Shown one piece after another: positions 6,258-11,865 of a stretch of DNA of 11,865 nt (positions are counted from its first letter, which is position 1; every line of letters begins with the position of its first letter). The translations under genes and the position numbers were made by a program. The notes below the pieces were generated by a model that made no database searches, was not told where the DNA came from, and was given only the letters and a program-made list of their open reading frames with translations. Source of the DNA: Thermoplasmata archaeon (GTDB taxonomy: Archaea > Thermoplasmatota > Thermoplasmata > Thermoplasmatales > Thermoplasmataceae); assembly GCA_021797525.1 (NCBI GenBank), contig JAJZZQ010000090.1:1-11865 (forward strand), given 5' to 3'.

Positions 6258-7286
6258 ATGTATCTTCCTCCCATGATCACTGTTTCAGTTGATGGTGGAG
6301 CCACAAAGACCATGGCAATCTGCTACGACACGAGAGGGGACATACTGGGGATGGCCGCCTCGGGACCATCAAACTTCAGGAATATAGGGGTTGAGGCAGC
6401 GGGCAGAAATGTTTCCGAAGCAGTTACTAAATCCGTTGAAAGGGCCGGCTACATATTAGATCAGGTAAACCACTCCACCTATGCACTTGCCGGTGTCGGA
6501 GACTCAGTAAGATCTACAGAAATAATAAGGAAATTTATCTCTGATCTGCATCTTGTCTCTCATTTTGATCTCTTTAATGATGGAGAGGCAGGTTATAATT
6601 GCAGGCTTCCCGGAATAGATGGCGTAATTGTTGCCGCCGGAACTGGACTGGTGGCAATTGGAAGAATGGACGGCATAATCAGACGGGTGAGCGGATGGGG
6701 CTGGCTGATTGGCGATGAGGGAAGTGCTTTCTATATAGGAAGAAGGGCGCTTCAGGAAGCAGCCTGTCTCAGTGACGGCAGGAATGTTGCCAGGAGCGTG
6801 CTCCTGGAGGAGGTTGAACGTTTCTTCGGAACAGACGAGGCCAGAGGAATAACCAACCATGTATATACGACACCAGTAGATGTAAGGAAAATAGCATCAC
6901 TGGCCAGAAAGGTCTCAGATCTCTCCATGTCCGGAGACTCTGTCTGCCGGGAAATCCTGAGGGAAGCAGCTGTGCAGTCTGCCTCCTGTGCCAGGGCACT
7001 CCTGAGGGAAGGAGGATCTGCTAAAGGCGTTCCTGTAAGCGGGTATGGGGGAGTGTTCAGGTCAGGAGATCTCTACTGGGATGCCCTTATACATGATGTG
7101 AGAAGAGAATTTCCGGACATAGAACCGGTAAAACCTCTGTACGGGTATCATGCTGTCCTTGGTTCAATGTTCATGGTAATGCGCCAGAACAGAATAGAAT
7201 TTGACCAGGATATATTTCTTGAGCAGTTTAATAAAATGCTGGGGACACTCTCCAGCAAGGAGAAAGAGGAGTATCTTTTCATCTGA
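6258..7286 (+). CDS. BadF/BadG/BcrA/BcrD-family sugar kinase (KDG kinase or GlcNAc kinase-like)
   Basis: ATP-dependent kinase of the ASKHA fold. From ATG at 6258 (342 residues): phosphate loop DGGATKT at 12-18, GPSNFRNIG near 36-44, FNDGEA at about 106-111 with the likely catalytic Asp, AAGTG at 126-130, and GWGWLIGDEGS at 146-156, all typical of the BadF/N-acetylglucosamine kinase branch. In Thermoplasma acidophilum a 2-keto-3-deoxygluconate kinase of this unusual type has been described, so a step in sugar-acid (Entner-Doudoroff) metabolism is the best guess; GlcNAc kinase is the alternative. Starts: GTG at 6186 would add 24 residues overlapping the divergent promoter and is rejected; ATG at 6273 gives MITVSVDGG and is equally possible. 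TAAAATAT at 6224-6231 lies about 30 bases before 6258. The gap of 74 bases to pgk holds the pgk promoter. Confidence 0.78.
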   Translation: MYLPPMITVSVDGGATKTMAICYDTRGDILGMAASGPSNFRNIGVEAAGRNVSEAVTKSVERAGYILDQVNHSTYALAGVGDSVRSTEIIRKFISDLHLVSHFDLFNDGEAGYNCRLPGIDGVIVAAGTGLVAIGRMDGIIRRVSGWGWLIGDEGSAFYIGRRALQEAACLSDGRNVARSVLLEEVERFFGTDEARGITNHVYTTPVDVRKIASLARKVSDLSMSGDSVCREILREAAVQSASCARALLREGGSAKGVPVSGYGGVFRSGDLYWDALIHDVRREFPDIEPVKPLYGYHAVLGSMFMVMRQNRIEFDQDIFLEQFNKMLGTLSSKEKEEYLFI

Positions 7287-7331
7287 TCTATACCCATGGA
7301 GAGACCTTCAGGAACACTGAATATGAAAAGC

Positions 7332-7339
7332 CATATATC
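7332..7339 (+). promoter_or_regulatory. TATA box for pgk cluster
   Basis: CATATATC is centred 25-26 bases before the ATG at 7361, the clearest TATA box in the window, indicating a leaderless pgk transcript. No Shine-Dalgarno lies between the box and the ATG. It probably drives the three-gene set pgk, prefoldin alpha and ftsY. Confidence 0.6.
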
Positions 7340-7360
7340 TTCCTCAGATTTACCTCGCAT

Positions 7361-8632
7361 ATGGCCCATGCTCAGAAGAGATTTTACGTCATGGACGATT
7401 TTGATCTCAGAGGCAAAACAGTATTTCTAAGAGTGGACATCAATTCACCCATAAGTCCGGCAGACGGGTCAATCCTTGACCATTCAAGGTTCATGTCGCA
7501 TCTTGATACCATCGGGCAGCTCAGTGAATCGAAGCTTGTGATAGCAGCACACCAGAGCAGGCCAGGTAAAGATGATTTCACCTCACTTTACAGGCACTCA
7601 CAGGAACTGGAGATGATCACAGGGCGAAAGGTCAGATTTATAGACTCCCTGTTTGGTCATGAAGTCACCAGGGCGGTTAGAGAAATGGCCGATGGGGATA
7701 TTCTCATGCTGGAGAATACAAGATTCTACTCAGAAGAGGTAGTCATCGACCCAGAAGACATAGAAACAATGGAACACACAAATATGGTGAGGAATCTGTC
7801 CAGCCTTTTCGACTATTACATAATAGATGCATTCCCGGCCATTCACAGGGCTCAGACCAGCCTTGTCGGATTCAGAAGAATCAAGCCTAACATTGCAGGC
7901 AGGCTTATTGAAAGGGAGGTCACAATGCTTGACCGTTTCATGAAGGGGGAGAACCACCCAAAAGTTGCAATTCTTGCAGGTTCTAAAATTGAGGACAGCG
8001 TGAATGTGGCAGAGAATTTCCTTGCAAACGACACTGTGGATAAACTAATTACTGGAGGAGTGGTGGCCAATGCCTTCCTCTGGGCCAAAGGTAAGGACAT
8101 TGGAAAAAGGAACCGAGATTATATCATAAAAAACAACAAGACCTATAAAGAGATTTTAGGGAAATGCAGTTCAATTCTGGAGAAATACCCCGGGCGTGTT
8201 ATACTTCCGGTTGATTTCATCCTTAATCCTTCAGGCAGGGCCATCAACAGTGAAGATAAGGTGCCGGATCAGGAGATCATGGCCGATATTGGCTTTGAAT
8301 CGGTAGAGCTTTTCAAAAGTGAGATCTCAAATGCTGGAGCACTATTCATGAACGGCCCTATGGGTATGTATGAAATAGATGAGTATTCCATGGGCACAAG
8401 GGAGATACTTCAGGCTGTTGCTGACAGCAGGGCACTGAAAATCGCCGGAGGAGGCCATACCCTCAGTGCTCTTGAGATGCTTGGCCTGAAGGACCGAATA
8501 GACCATGCTTCTACAGGGGGTGGAGCCCTGATAAGCTATTTATCCGGTGAGCCAATGCCAGTACTGTCTTCTCTTTATGAGAGCATGAAGATTTTTGGTG
8601 GAGTTGAAAATGGAACAGCAGGGAAAGATTAA
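7361..8632 (+). CDS. pgk: Phosphoglycerate kinase, archaeal type
   Basis: Reversible transfer of phosphate between 1,3-bisphosphoglycerate and ADP in lower glycolysis and gluconeogenesis; cytoplasmic. Motifs in the 423-residue protein: RVDIN at 24-28 and HQSRPG at 64-69 (substrate-binding Arg and His), ENTRF at 118-122, GSKIED at 207-212 (hinge Lys/nucleotide side), NGPMGMYE at 331-338, GGGHT at 363-367 and STGGGA at 384-389. The DINSPI start and the His in GGGHT (Asp in bacterial GGGDT) fit what I recall of archaeal PGKs. ATG at 7361 is favoured over the internal Met11 because a TATA box lies 26 bases upstream and RVDIN then has normal spacing. The last 23 bases overlap the start of prefoldin alpha, so the two are probably translated from one mRNA. 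Confidence 0.93.
   Translation: MAHAQKRFYVMDDFDLRGKTVFLRVDINSPISPADGSILDHSRFMSHLDTIGQLSESKLVIAAHQSRPGKDDFTSLYRHSQELEMITGRKVRFIDSLFGHEVTRAVREMADGDILMLENTRFYSEEVVIDPEDIETMEHTNMVRNLSSLFDYYIIDAFPAIHRAQTSLVGFRRIKPNIAGRLIEREVTMLDRFMKGENHPKVAILAGSKIEDSVNVAENFLANDTVDKLITGGVVANAFLWAKGKDIGKRNRDYIIKNNKTYKEILGKCSSILEKYPGRVILPVDFILNPSGRAINSEDKVPDQEIMADIGFESVELFKSEISNAGALFMNGPMGMYEIDEYSMGTREILQAVADSRALKIAGGGHTLSALEMLGLKDRIDHASTGGGALISYLSGEPMPVLSSLYESMKIFGGVENGTAGKD
8597..8603 (+). promoter_or_regulatory. Ribosome binding site of prefoldin alpha
   Basis: GGTGGAG ends 6 bases before the ATG at 8610 and matches the archaeal anti-Shine-Dalgarno. It lies inside the end of pgk. It decides the start: the longer in-frame TTG at 8595 sits upstream of and across this site, so ATG at 8610 is chosen. 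It is one of few clear Shine-Dalgarno sites in the window, fitting an internal gene of an operon whose first gene is leaderless. Confidence 0.6.
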
Positions 8633-9020
8633 CGTATCTGAGCAGCTGGAGTATCTTAGGACCATGATATCTTCGCTGGACAATCAGATCTCTATACTGG
8701 CAAGAGGTATGGATGAAATCCAGAGGGCTTCCTCCATACTGAAAGAAGAGGGAATTGAAGGATCAGGTGACATTAAGACACTGATAGGCGCCGGAATATA
8801 CGCGAGATCCTCACTGAAACTTTCCGAGAAACTCCTTGTTCCAATAGGCTCCGATCTTTACATAGAGGAAAGCCGGGATAGGACACTTATCAGACTGCAG
8901 AAGAATCTTGAAGAGGTGAGCGGATCTCTAAAAACTGCACAGGAGAGAAGGGATGACCTGGCAATGAGGTATGACTCGCTTGTCACATTGATGCAGCAGA
9001 GCCCTCAACAGAGCAAATAG
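8610..9020 (+). CDS. pfdA: Prefoldin subunit alpha
   Basis: Subunit of the hexameric archaeal chaperone prefoldin (two alpha, four beta), which holds unfolded proteins between coiled-coil tentacles and passes them to the thermosome. The 136-residue protein has the alpha-subunit layout: an N-terminal coiled coil (about 10-45, SEQLEYLRTMISSLDNQ), a central hydrophobic, glycine-rich beta-hairpin part (DIKTLIGAGIYARSS ... LLVPIGSDLYIEES) and a C-terminal coiled coil (about 90-130). The length is normal. The start overlaps pgk by 23 bases and a gap of only 9 bases separates it from ftsY, a pairing (prefoldin alpha-ftsY) that I recall from other archaeal genomes. The family assignment rests on length, coiled-coil layout and neighbours. 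Confidence 0.85.
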   Translation: MEQQGKINVSEQLEYLRTMISSLDNQISILARGMDEIQRASSILKEEGIEGSGDIKTLIGAGIYARSSLKLSEKLLVPIGSDLYIEESRDRTLIRLQKNLEEVSGSLKTAQERRDDLAMRYDSLVTLMQQSPQQSK

Positions 9021-9029
9021 TGCCATAAA

Positions 9030-9902
9030 ATGTTTGAATCCCTGAAGAAACTGTTCAGAAAAACCTCCGAGGAGGCCTCAACTGGAACGCTGAGGAGAGA
9101 TGAACTCCCTTCCCGCGTCAGGGAAATGCTCCTTGAGAATGATGTTGCTTTTGACGTTGCAGAGGACATTTCAGAGAATTTTTCCAGATATCTGCAGAAG
9201 GTTAAGCGCAGAACGCCGGCGGAAGAGGTTAAGGAAGCCCTCAGATCGGCAATGAAGGATATACTTGACAGAAATAATTCCGACATTGATATTCTCAATA
9301 CCGGCAAGAAACCATATGTAATACTTCTTATAGGAATAAATGGAACAGGCAAAACGACAACAGTTGCAAAACTGGCATATTTTCTGAAGGAAAATGGAAA
9401 GAGATTGGTTGTTGCTGCTTCAGATACATTCAGGGCAGGGGCCATAGAGCAGCTTTCTGTTCTTTGTGAAAATATAGGCGTACCCCTCATCAAGCATACC
9501 GCAGGCAGCGATCCTGCTTCTGTGGCTTTTGATGCAATAGAGCATGCTAACGCAAGGAAGTTGGACTATGTTCTTATTGACTCTGCAGGAAGGATGCAGA
9601 CCAACAAAAACCTTCTCGATGAGATGAAGAAAATGAAGAGGGTTGCTAAGCCAGATCTGACCATACTAATTCTCGATTCAATGGTAGGTCAGGATGCCGT
9701 ATTCCAGGCAGAGACATTTCTTAAGGAAGTTAACTTTGACGGAGTCATACTTACGAAACTGGATACAGATGCAAAGGGCGGAGCCATAATCAGCATCGCC
9801 AGCCTCCTGAAGAAACCTGTACTCTATGTTGGAATAGGACAGGAAAAAGGCGATTTAAAAAAATTCGATACAGGTTACTTCCTGGACAGGATCTTTGGAT
9901 AA
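9030..9902 (+). CDS. ftsY: Signal recognition particle receptor FtsY
   Basis: SRP GTPase that docks ribosome-nascent chain-SRP complexes at the membrane for co-translational insertion. In 290 residues: helical N domain (about 1-90), then the G domain with GINGTGKTTT at 102-111 (G1), DTFRAGA at 132-138 (insertion-box start), DSAGRMQ at 184-190 (G3), TKLD at 242-245 (G4) and GIGQE at 268-272 (closing loop). There is no M domain, which separates it from SRP54. There is almost no acidic A domain; the start is FESLKKLFRK, a short amphipathic, basic helix that could bind membrane, typical of compact archaeal FtsY. No Shine-Dalgarno is seen before the ATG; it follows prefoldin alpha by 9 bases, so it is probably co-transcribed. 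It converges on the small membrane protein gene, with 4 bases between the stops. Confidence 0.94.
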   Translation: MFESLKKLFRKTSEEASTGTLRRDELPSRVREMLLENDVAFDVAEDISENFSRYLQKVKRRTPAEEVKEALRSAMKDILDRNNSDIDILNTGKKPYVILLIGINGTGKTTTVAKLAYFLKENGKRLVVAASDTFRAGAIEQLSVLCENIGVPLIKHTAGSDPASVAFDAIEHANARKLDYVLIDSAGRMQTNKNLLDEMKKMKRVAKPDLTILILDSMVGQDAVFQAETFLKEVNFDGVILTKLDTDAKGGAIISIASLLKKPVLYVGIGQEKGDLKKFDTGYFLDRIFG

Positions 9903-9906
9903 TGCC

Positions 9907-10290
9907 TTATTGATCAGATACCTCTGAATCCACCACATTAGGGTTGCCCCTGTCATCTGGTGTTTCGTTTGATAGATCAACCGGTTTGACGTTTCCTTTA
10001 ACACCCACTCTTGTGTTCAGCTGTTCAAGGTTTTTTGCCACCATAACTGAAAACTTCTTTACCTGTGCCCTAAGATCGTCATCCCTCCCCGTATTTAGTA
10101 TCTCTTTCTGTACAGTCTGAGGTATTTTTTCTGATTTCTCTTCCCTTTTTTCTGGAGGCATGGCATCCGTTTGTGGCTCCTGTACCCTGGCTTCCGAAGA
10201 TGGAGCCCTCATAACTTTAAGAAAAGAATATATGGAGATCAGGAGAGCCACTATTGCCAGAACAAGTGAAACTATGGATATATCCGACAT
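9907..10290 (-). CDS. Small single-pass membrane protein, unknown function
   Basis: I do not recognise a family. The 127-residue protein starts with a hydrophobic helix (residues about 5-25, SIVSLVLAIVALLISIYSF) that would anchor it in the membrane, followed by LKVMRAP and a charged, proline- and glutamate-rich, probably disordered linker (30-65), then a region that may form a short helix (DDLRAQVKKFSVMVAKNL, 73-90), and an acidic, polar tail. With basic residues right after the helix, the tail is likely cytoplasmic. The ATG at 10290 is the only reasonable start. It is 71 bases downstream of signal peptidase on the same strand and faces ftsY, so a role linked to membrane or export is a guess from position only. 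Coding is supported by the coherent helix-plus-linker layout and the tight packing. Confidence 0.6.
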   Translation of the reverse strand: MSDISIVSLVLAIVALLISIYSFLKVMRAPSSEARVQEPQTDAMPPEKREEKSEKIPQTVQKEILNTGRDDDLRAQVKKFSVMVAKNLEQLNTRVGVKGNVKPVDLSNETPDDRGNPNVVDSEVSDQ

Positions 10291-10332
10291 TTGCCATACA
10301 ATATTATGCTTCCTATTAGTCTTTATGTAGCT

Positions 10333-10387
10333 TTACCAATGGATCTGATAGGCTCATAATTTCATTTTTTCTTACCGGATCTGATAG
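10333..10387. repeat. Direct repeat across the end of the signal peptidase gene
   Basis: GGATCTGATAG occurs at 10341-10351 and 10377-10387, and each copy is preceded by TTACC (10333-10337 with AAT between; 10372-10376 directly). One copy encodes the last codons of signal peptidase, the other lies just after its stop. It looks like a short local duplication with a 3-base insertion. Confidence 0.4.
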
Positions 10388-11165
10388 CCCTTCCTACTCT
10401 TCTGTAAGGAAACATTACCAGTAAAACGATCACTGCAAGTACTGAAAACAGGCCTTCGTATGCACCGTGAGGGACCTCGTTTGAATATTTCCATCCCCCA
10501 TAGAGCCTCATGATGTTCAGCTTTATCAGGCCCAGCCATGGTATCTGGCCGTATGCAACTGCGAACACTCTTGACTGGTTGACAGGGCCGCTGTCAATTC
10601 CAATGCTCTGATCAGAAAGCGCCCAGGCGTTGAATGTTTTGTTATAATACACAGGGTCATTGATGAAAGCAAAATTGTGGTCCCCCATTGTTATAAATCC
10701 GGATTCATTTATGTACTGTTTTATATAAACAATAAAATTTCTTCCTGAAAAGCCAACATCATGGATGAGTATATATGAATTGGTAACGGTCATCCATGGT
10801 GCATTTCCTTCACCGGGGACATAAGCAGTTCCGTTTTTCCACTCAAGGTAAAGTATTGCCCTATGTATTACTGTAAGCCCATAGGTACTCCTGTAAAGAA
10901 TTACATTCCCATATTCTCCATAGGTGGAGAAGTTTGATTCCCTCCCCTGCACATATGTGACAACATTTTTGACAGGATCTGATACCTTCTTAACAAATAC
11001 AATATCGCCTGTGTTTATGACACCAGGCTGCCAGTTGCTCGAATGCTCCATGCTTTCCGATTCCACTACAGAAAGAGGAGGAAAAATGCCGCCGTATAAT
11101 GTCAAGCCTGCAAATGCCACAATTATAATCATGACTGCAATTATTTCAATATGACGGGATTTCAA
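10362..11165 (-). CDS. Signal peptidase I, archaeal (Sec11-like, S26B)
   Basis: Membrane serine protease that removes signal peptides from exported proteins. In 267 residues: TM helix at about 6-28, the catalytic Ser38 in SESMEHS, His101 in VIHRAI (Sec11-type base in place of bacterial Lys), GDHN with Asp162 and a second Asp170, then PWLGLIKLN and a C-terminal TM helix at about 237-253 ended by a basic tail (RRVGRAIRSGKKK). Two long polar stretches, 39-95 and 105-155, make it larger than yeast Sec11. They carry several NxS/NxT sequons (such as NFS and NGT), so the outside domain may be N-glycosylated. The start is TTG at 11165; no ATG or GTG occurs in frame upstream before a stop at 11217-11219, and the next Met would cut into the TM helix. 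The regulator gene ends 90 bases upstream on the same strand. Confidence 0.88.
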   Translation of the reverse strand: MKSRHIEIIAVMIIIVAFAGLTLYGGIFPPLSVVESESMEHSSNWQPGVINTGDIVFVKKVSDPVKNVVTYVQGRESNFSTYGEYGNVILYRSTYGLTVIHRAILYLEWKNGTAYVPGEGNAPWMTVTNSYILIHDVGFSGRNFIVYIKQYINESGFITMGDHNFAFINDPVYYNKTFNAWALSDQSIGIDSGPVNQSRVFAVAYGQIPWLGLIKLNIMRLYGGWKYSNEVPHGAYEGLFSVLAVIVLLVMFPYRRVGRAIRSGKKK

Positions 11166-11255
11166 GCACCTGGTGATTACTGCAATGGATTTATCGGTTT
11201 CGTGAAATGCCCGGTGCTATCTGCCAGGATCAACAGTGATATCAGTCTCTTTTGT

Positions 11256-11865
11256 TCACTTAAGGGATGCCATTATTCTGGATATGCTGTAGGCATCCAG
11301 ATCTGTGACTATAAGGGGGATGTTTTCTATCTCAGCTAATTTGATCGCAAGCTCGTCTATCCTGTCCGGTTGTATATACACAACTGCAGCAGGCTTTAGT
11401 GGGTGGACCCTTATTGCTATCATGGGGCTGCGGCCCATCTTGACCTCTGTAAAAAATATAATTCTCTGGCTGGACCATCCGTAAAGCTTGCTGTATTCGG
11501 AATAGGAAAAGGAGAGTATTGCCTTTATCCCATCGACGATAGTATATCCTCTGATATACCTGTTAAGGCCAATGTTGCAGTAGTTTGTTCCATTGATCAT
11601 TCGGATAACCCTCTCCAGAGAGATGTCATGATTGTAGTCACTGATGTCTATGAGGGCGTCAGAGGGCATGCCGCTGCTGTACCTCCTTATTACCTGCCCT
11701 CCCCTTTTCTGGTCAATTTCCACTAGACCGGTAACAATTTTCTTAATCGAGAGGACTCCGGGAGATTTCCTTCGTCCTGACTCATAATCGCTGATGACCG
11801 AAGGAGATATGGAGAGGTAACGGGCAAGTTCCAGCTGACTGACCTGGAACTCTTCCCTCCACTTT
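11256..11865 (-). CDS. Helix-turn-helix (XRE-type) transcriptional regulator, N-terminus beyond window
   Basis: The frame stays open to the window edge, so the GTG at 11723 is not the start: upstream codons encode FQVSQLELARYLSISPSVIS and then DYESGRRKSPGVLSI, a clear helix-turn-helix of the Cro/XRE type (QLELARYL recognition-support helix, SPSVISDYESG turn and helix). About 202 residues are visible, of which the last ~140 form a separate domain I do not recognise; it contains IRGYTIVDGIKAILSFSY, EVKMGRSPMIAIRVHPL and ends with ENIPLIVTDLDAYSISRI. The layout (XRE head plus 140-residue archaeal C-terminal domain) matches a group of archaeal regulators whose signal is unknown to me. It lies upstream of signal peptidase with a 90-base gap and may be transcribed with it. 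A small molecule or partner bound by the C-terminal domain is inferred, not shown. Confidence 0.8.
   Translation of the reverse strand, partial: KWREEFQVSQLELARYLSISPSVISDYESGRRKSPGVLSIKKIVTGLVEIDQKRGGQVIRRYSSGMPSDALIDISDYNHDISLERVIRMINGTNYCNIGLNRYIRGYTIVDGIKAILSFSYSEYSKLYGWSSQRIIFFTEVKMGRSPMIAIRVHPLKPAAVVYIQPDRIDELAIKLAEIENIPLIVTDLDAYSISRIMASLK

Noticed and set aside
6504..6860. Minus-strand 118-residue frame within the sugar kinase
   Set aside because: It has low-complexity shadow composition opposite conserved kinase motifs.
7287..7360. Terminator or small RNA between the sugar kinase and pgk
   Set aside because: No T-tract or stable stem was seen; the gap is explained by the pgk promoter.
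9005..9493. Minus-strand 162-residue frame opposite ftsY
   Set aside because: It is Ser/Phe/Leu-rich, as expected for the complement of a purine-rich coding strand, and lies over the unmistakable FtsY G domain.
10975..10984. Third copy of GGATCTGATA inside the signal peptidase gene as part of a repeat family
   Set aside because: It is a 10-base match within coding sequence (codons for VSDPV) with different flanks, so chance is the simpler reading; only the two copies at 10341 and 10377 share flanking TTACC.
11403..11726. Plus-strand 107-residue frame opposite the HTH regulator
   Set aside because: It is antisense to a frame with a clear helix-turn-helix, shows no motif of its own, and has no promoter or ribosome site that I can see.

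Overview
The window looks like chromosomal DNA from an archaeon, most likely of the Thermoplasmata (Thermoplasma, Ferroplasma, Picrophilus or Cuniculiplasma relatives). The archaeal markers are a beta-CASP RNA nuclease of the archaeal CPSF type, an archaeal-type phosphoglycerate kinase, prefoldin alpha next to the SRP receptor FtsY, and a Sec11-like signal peptidase whose catalytic base is His rather than Lys. Several genes have an AT-rich TATA-like box centred about 24-28 bases before the start codon and no convincing Shine-Dalgarno site, as expected for leaderless archaeal transcripts. Order-level placement is an inference from gene content, not from a search.

Layout. Bases 1-1231 (+): beta-CASP RNase, missing only the first bases of its start codon. 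Bases 1232-1542: a gap of about 300 bases with two T-tracts, a 12-bp direct repeat, an inverted repeat and a possible micro-ORF. Bases 1522/1543-2298 (+): an orphan ATPase subunit of a nitrate/sulfonate/taurine-type ABC importer. Bases 4140-2316 (-): a short 'core' MetE-like methyltransferase, then a MarC-family membrane protein. Bases 4254-5429 (+): UDP-sulfoquinovose synthase (Agl3/SQD1), tail-to-tail and overlapping by 14 bases with a UTP-glucose-1-phosphate uridylyltransferase-like enzyme (6165-5416, -). Bases 6258-7286 (+): a BadF/BadG-type sugar kinase, possibly 2-keto-3-deoxygluconate kinase. Bases 7361-9902 (+): a tight pgk-prefoldin alpha-ftsY cluster. Bases 11865-9907 (-): a helix-turn-helix regulator cut by the window end, signal peptidase I, and a small unknown membrane protein.

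How the genes fit together. The nucleotidyltransferase can make UDP-glucose and the Agl3/SQD1 enzyme converts UDP-glucose plus sulfite into UDP-sulfoquinovose, so the two convergent genes form a short route to a sulfonated sugar donor, probably for glycosylation of surface proteins. FtsY and signal peptidase are two steps of protein export; with the adjacent single-TM protein they make the right-hand part of the window a secretion and protein-folding neighbourhood. Phosphoglycerate kinase and the sugar kinase belong to central carbon metabolism.

No CRISPR array, transposase, rRNA or tRNA was recognised. Most genes are ordinary. The most interesting material is the sulfosugar pair, the structured gap before the ABC gene, and the truncated regulator with an unrecognised C-terminal domain.
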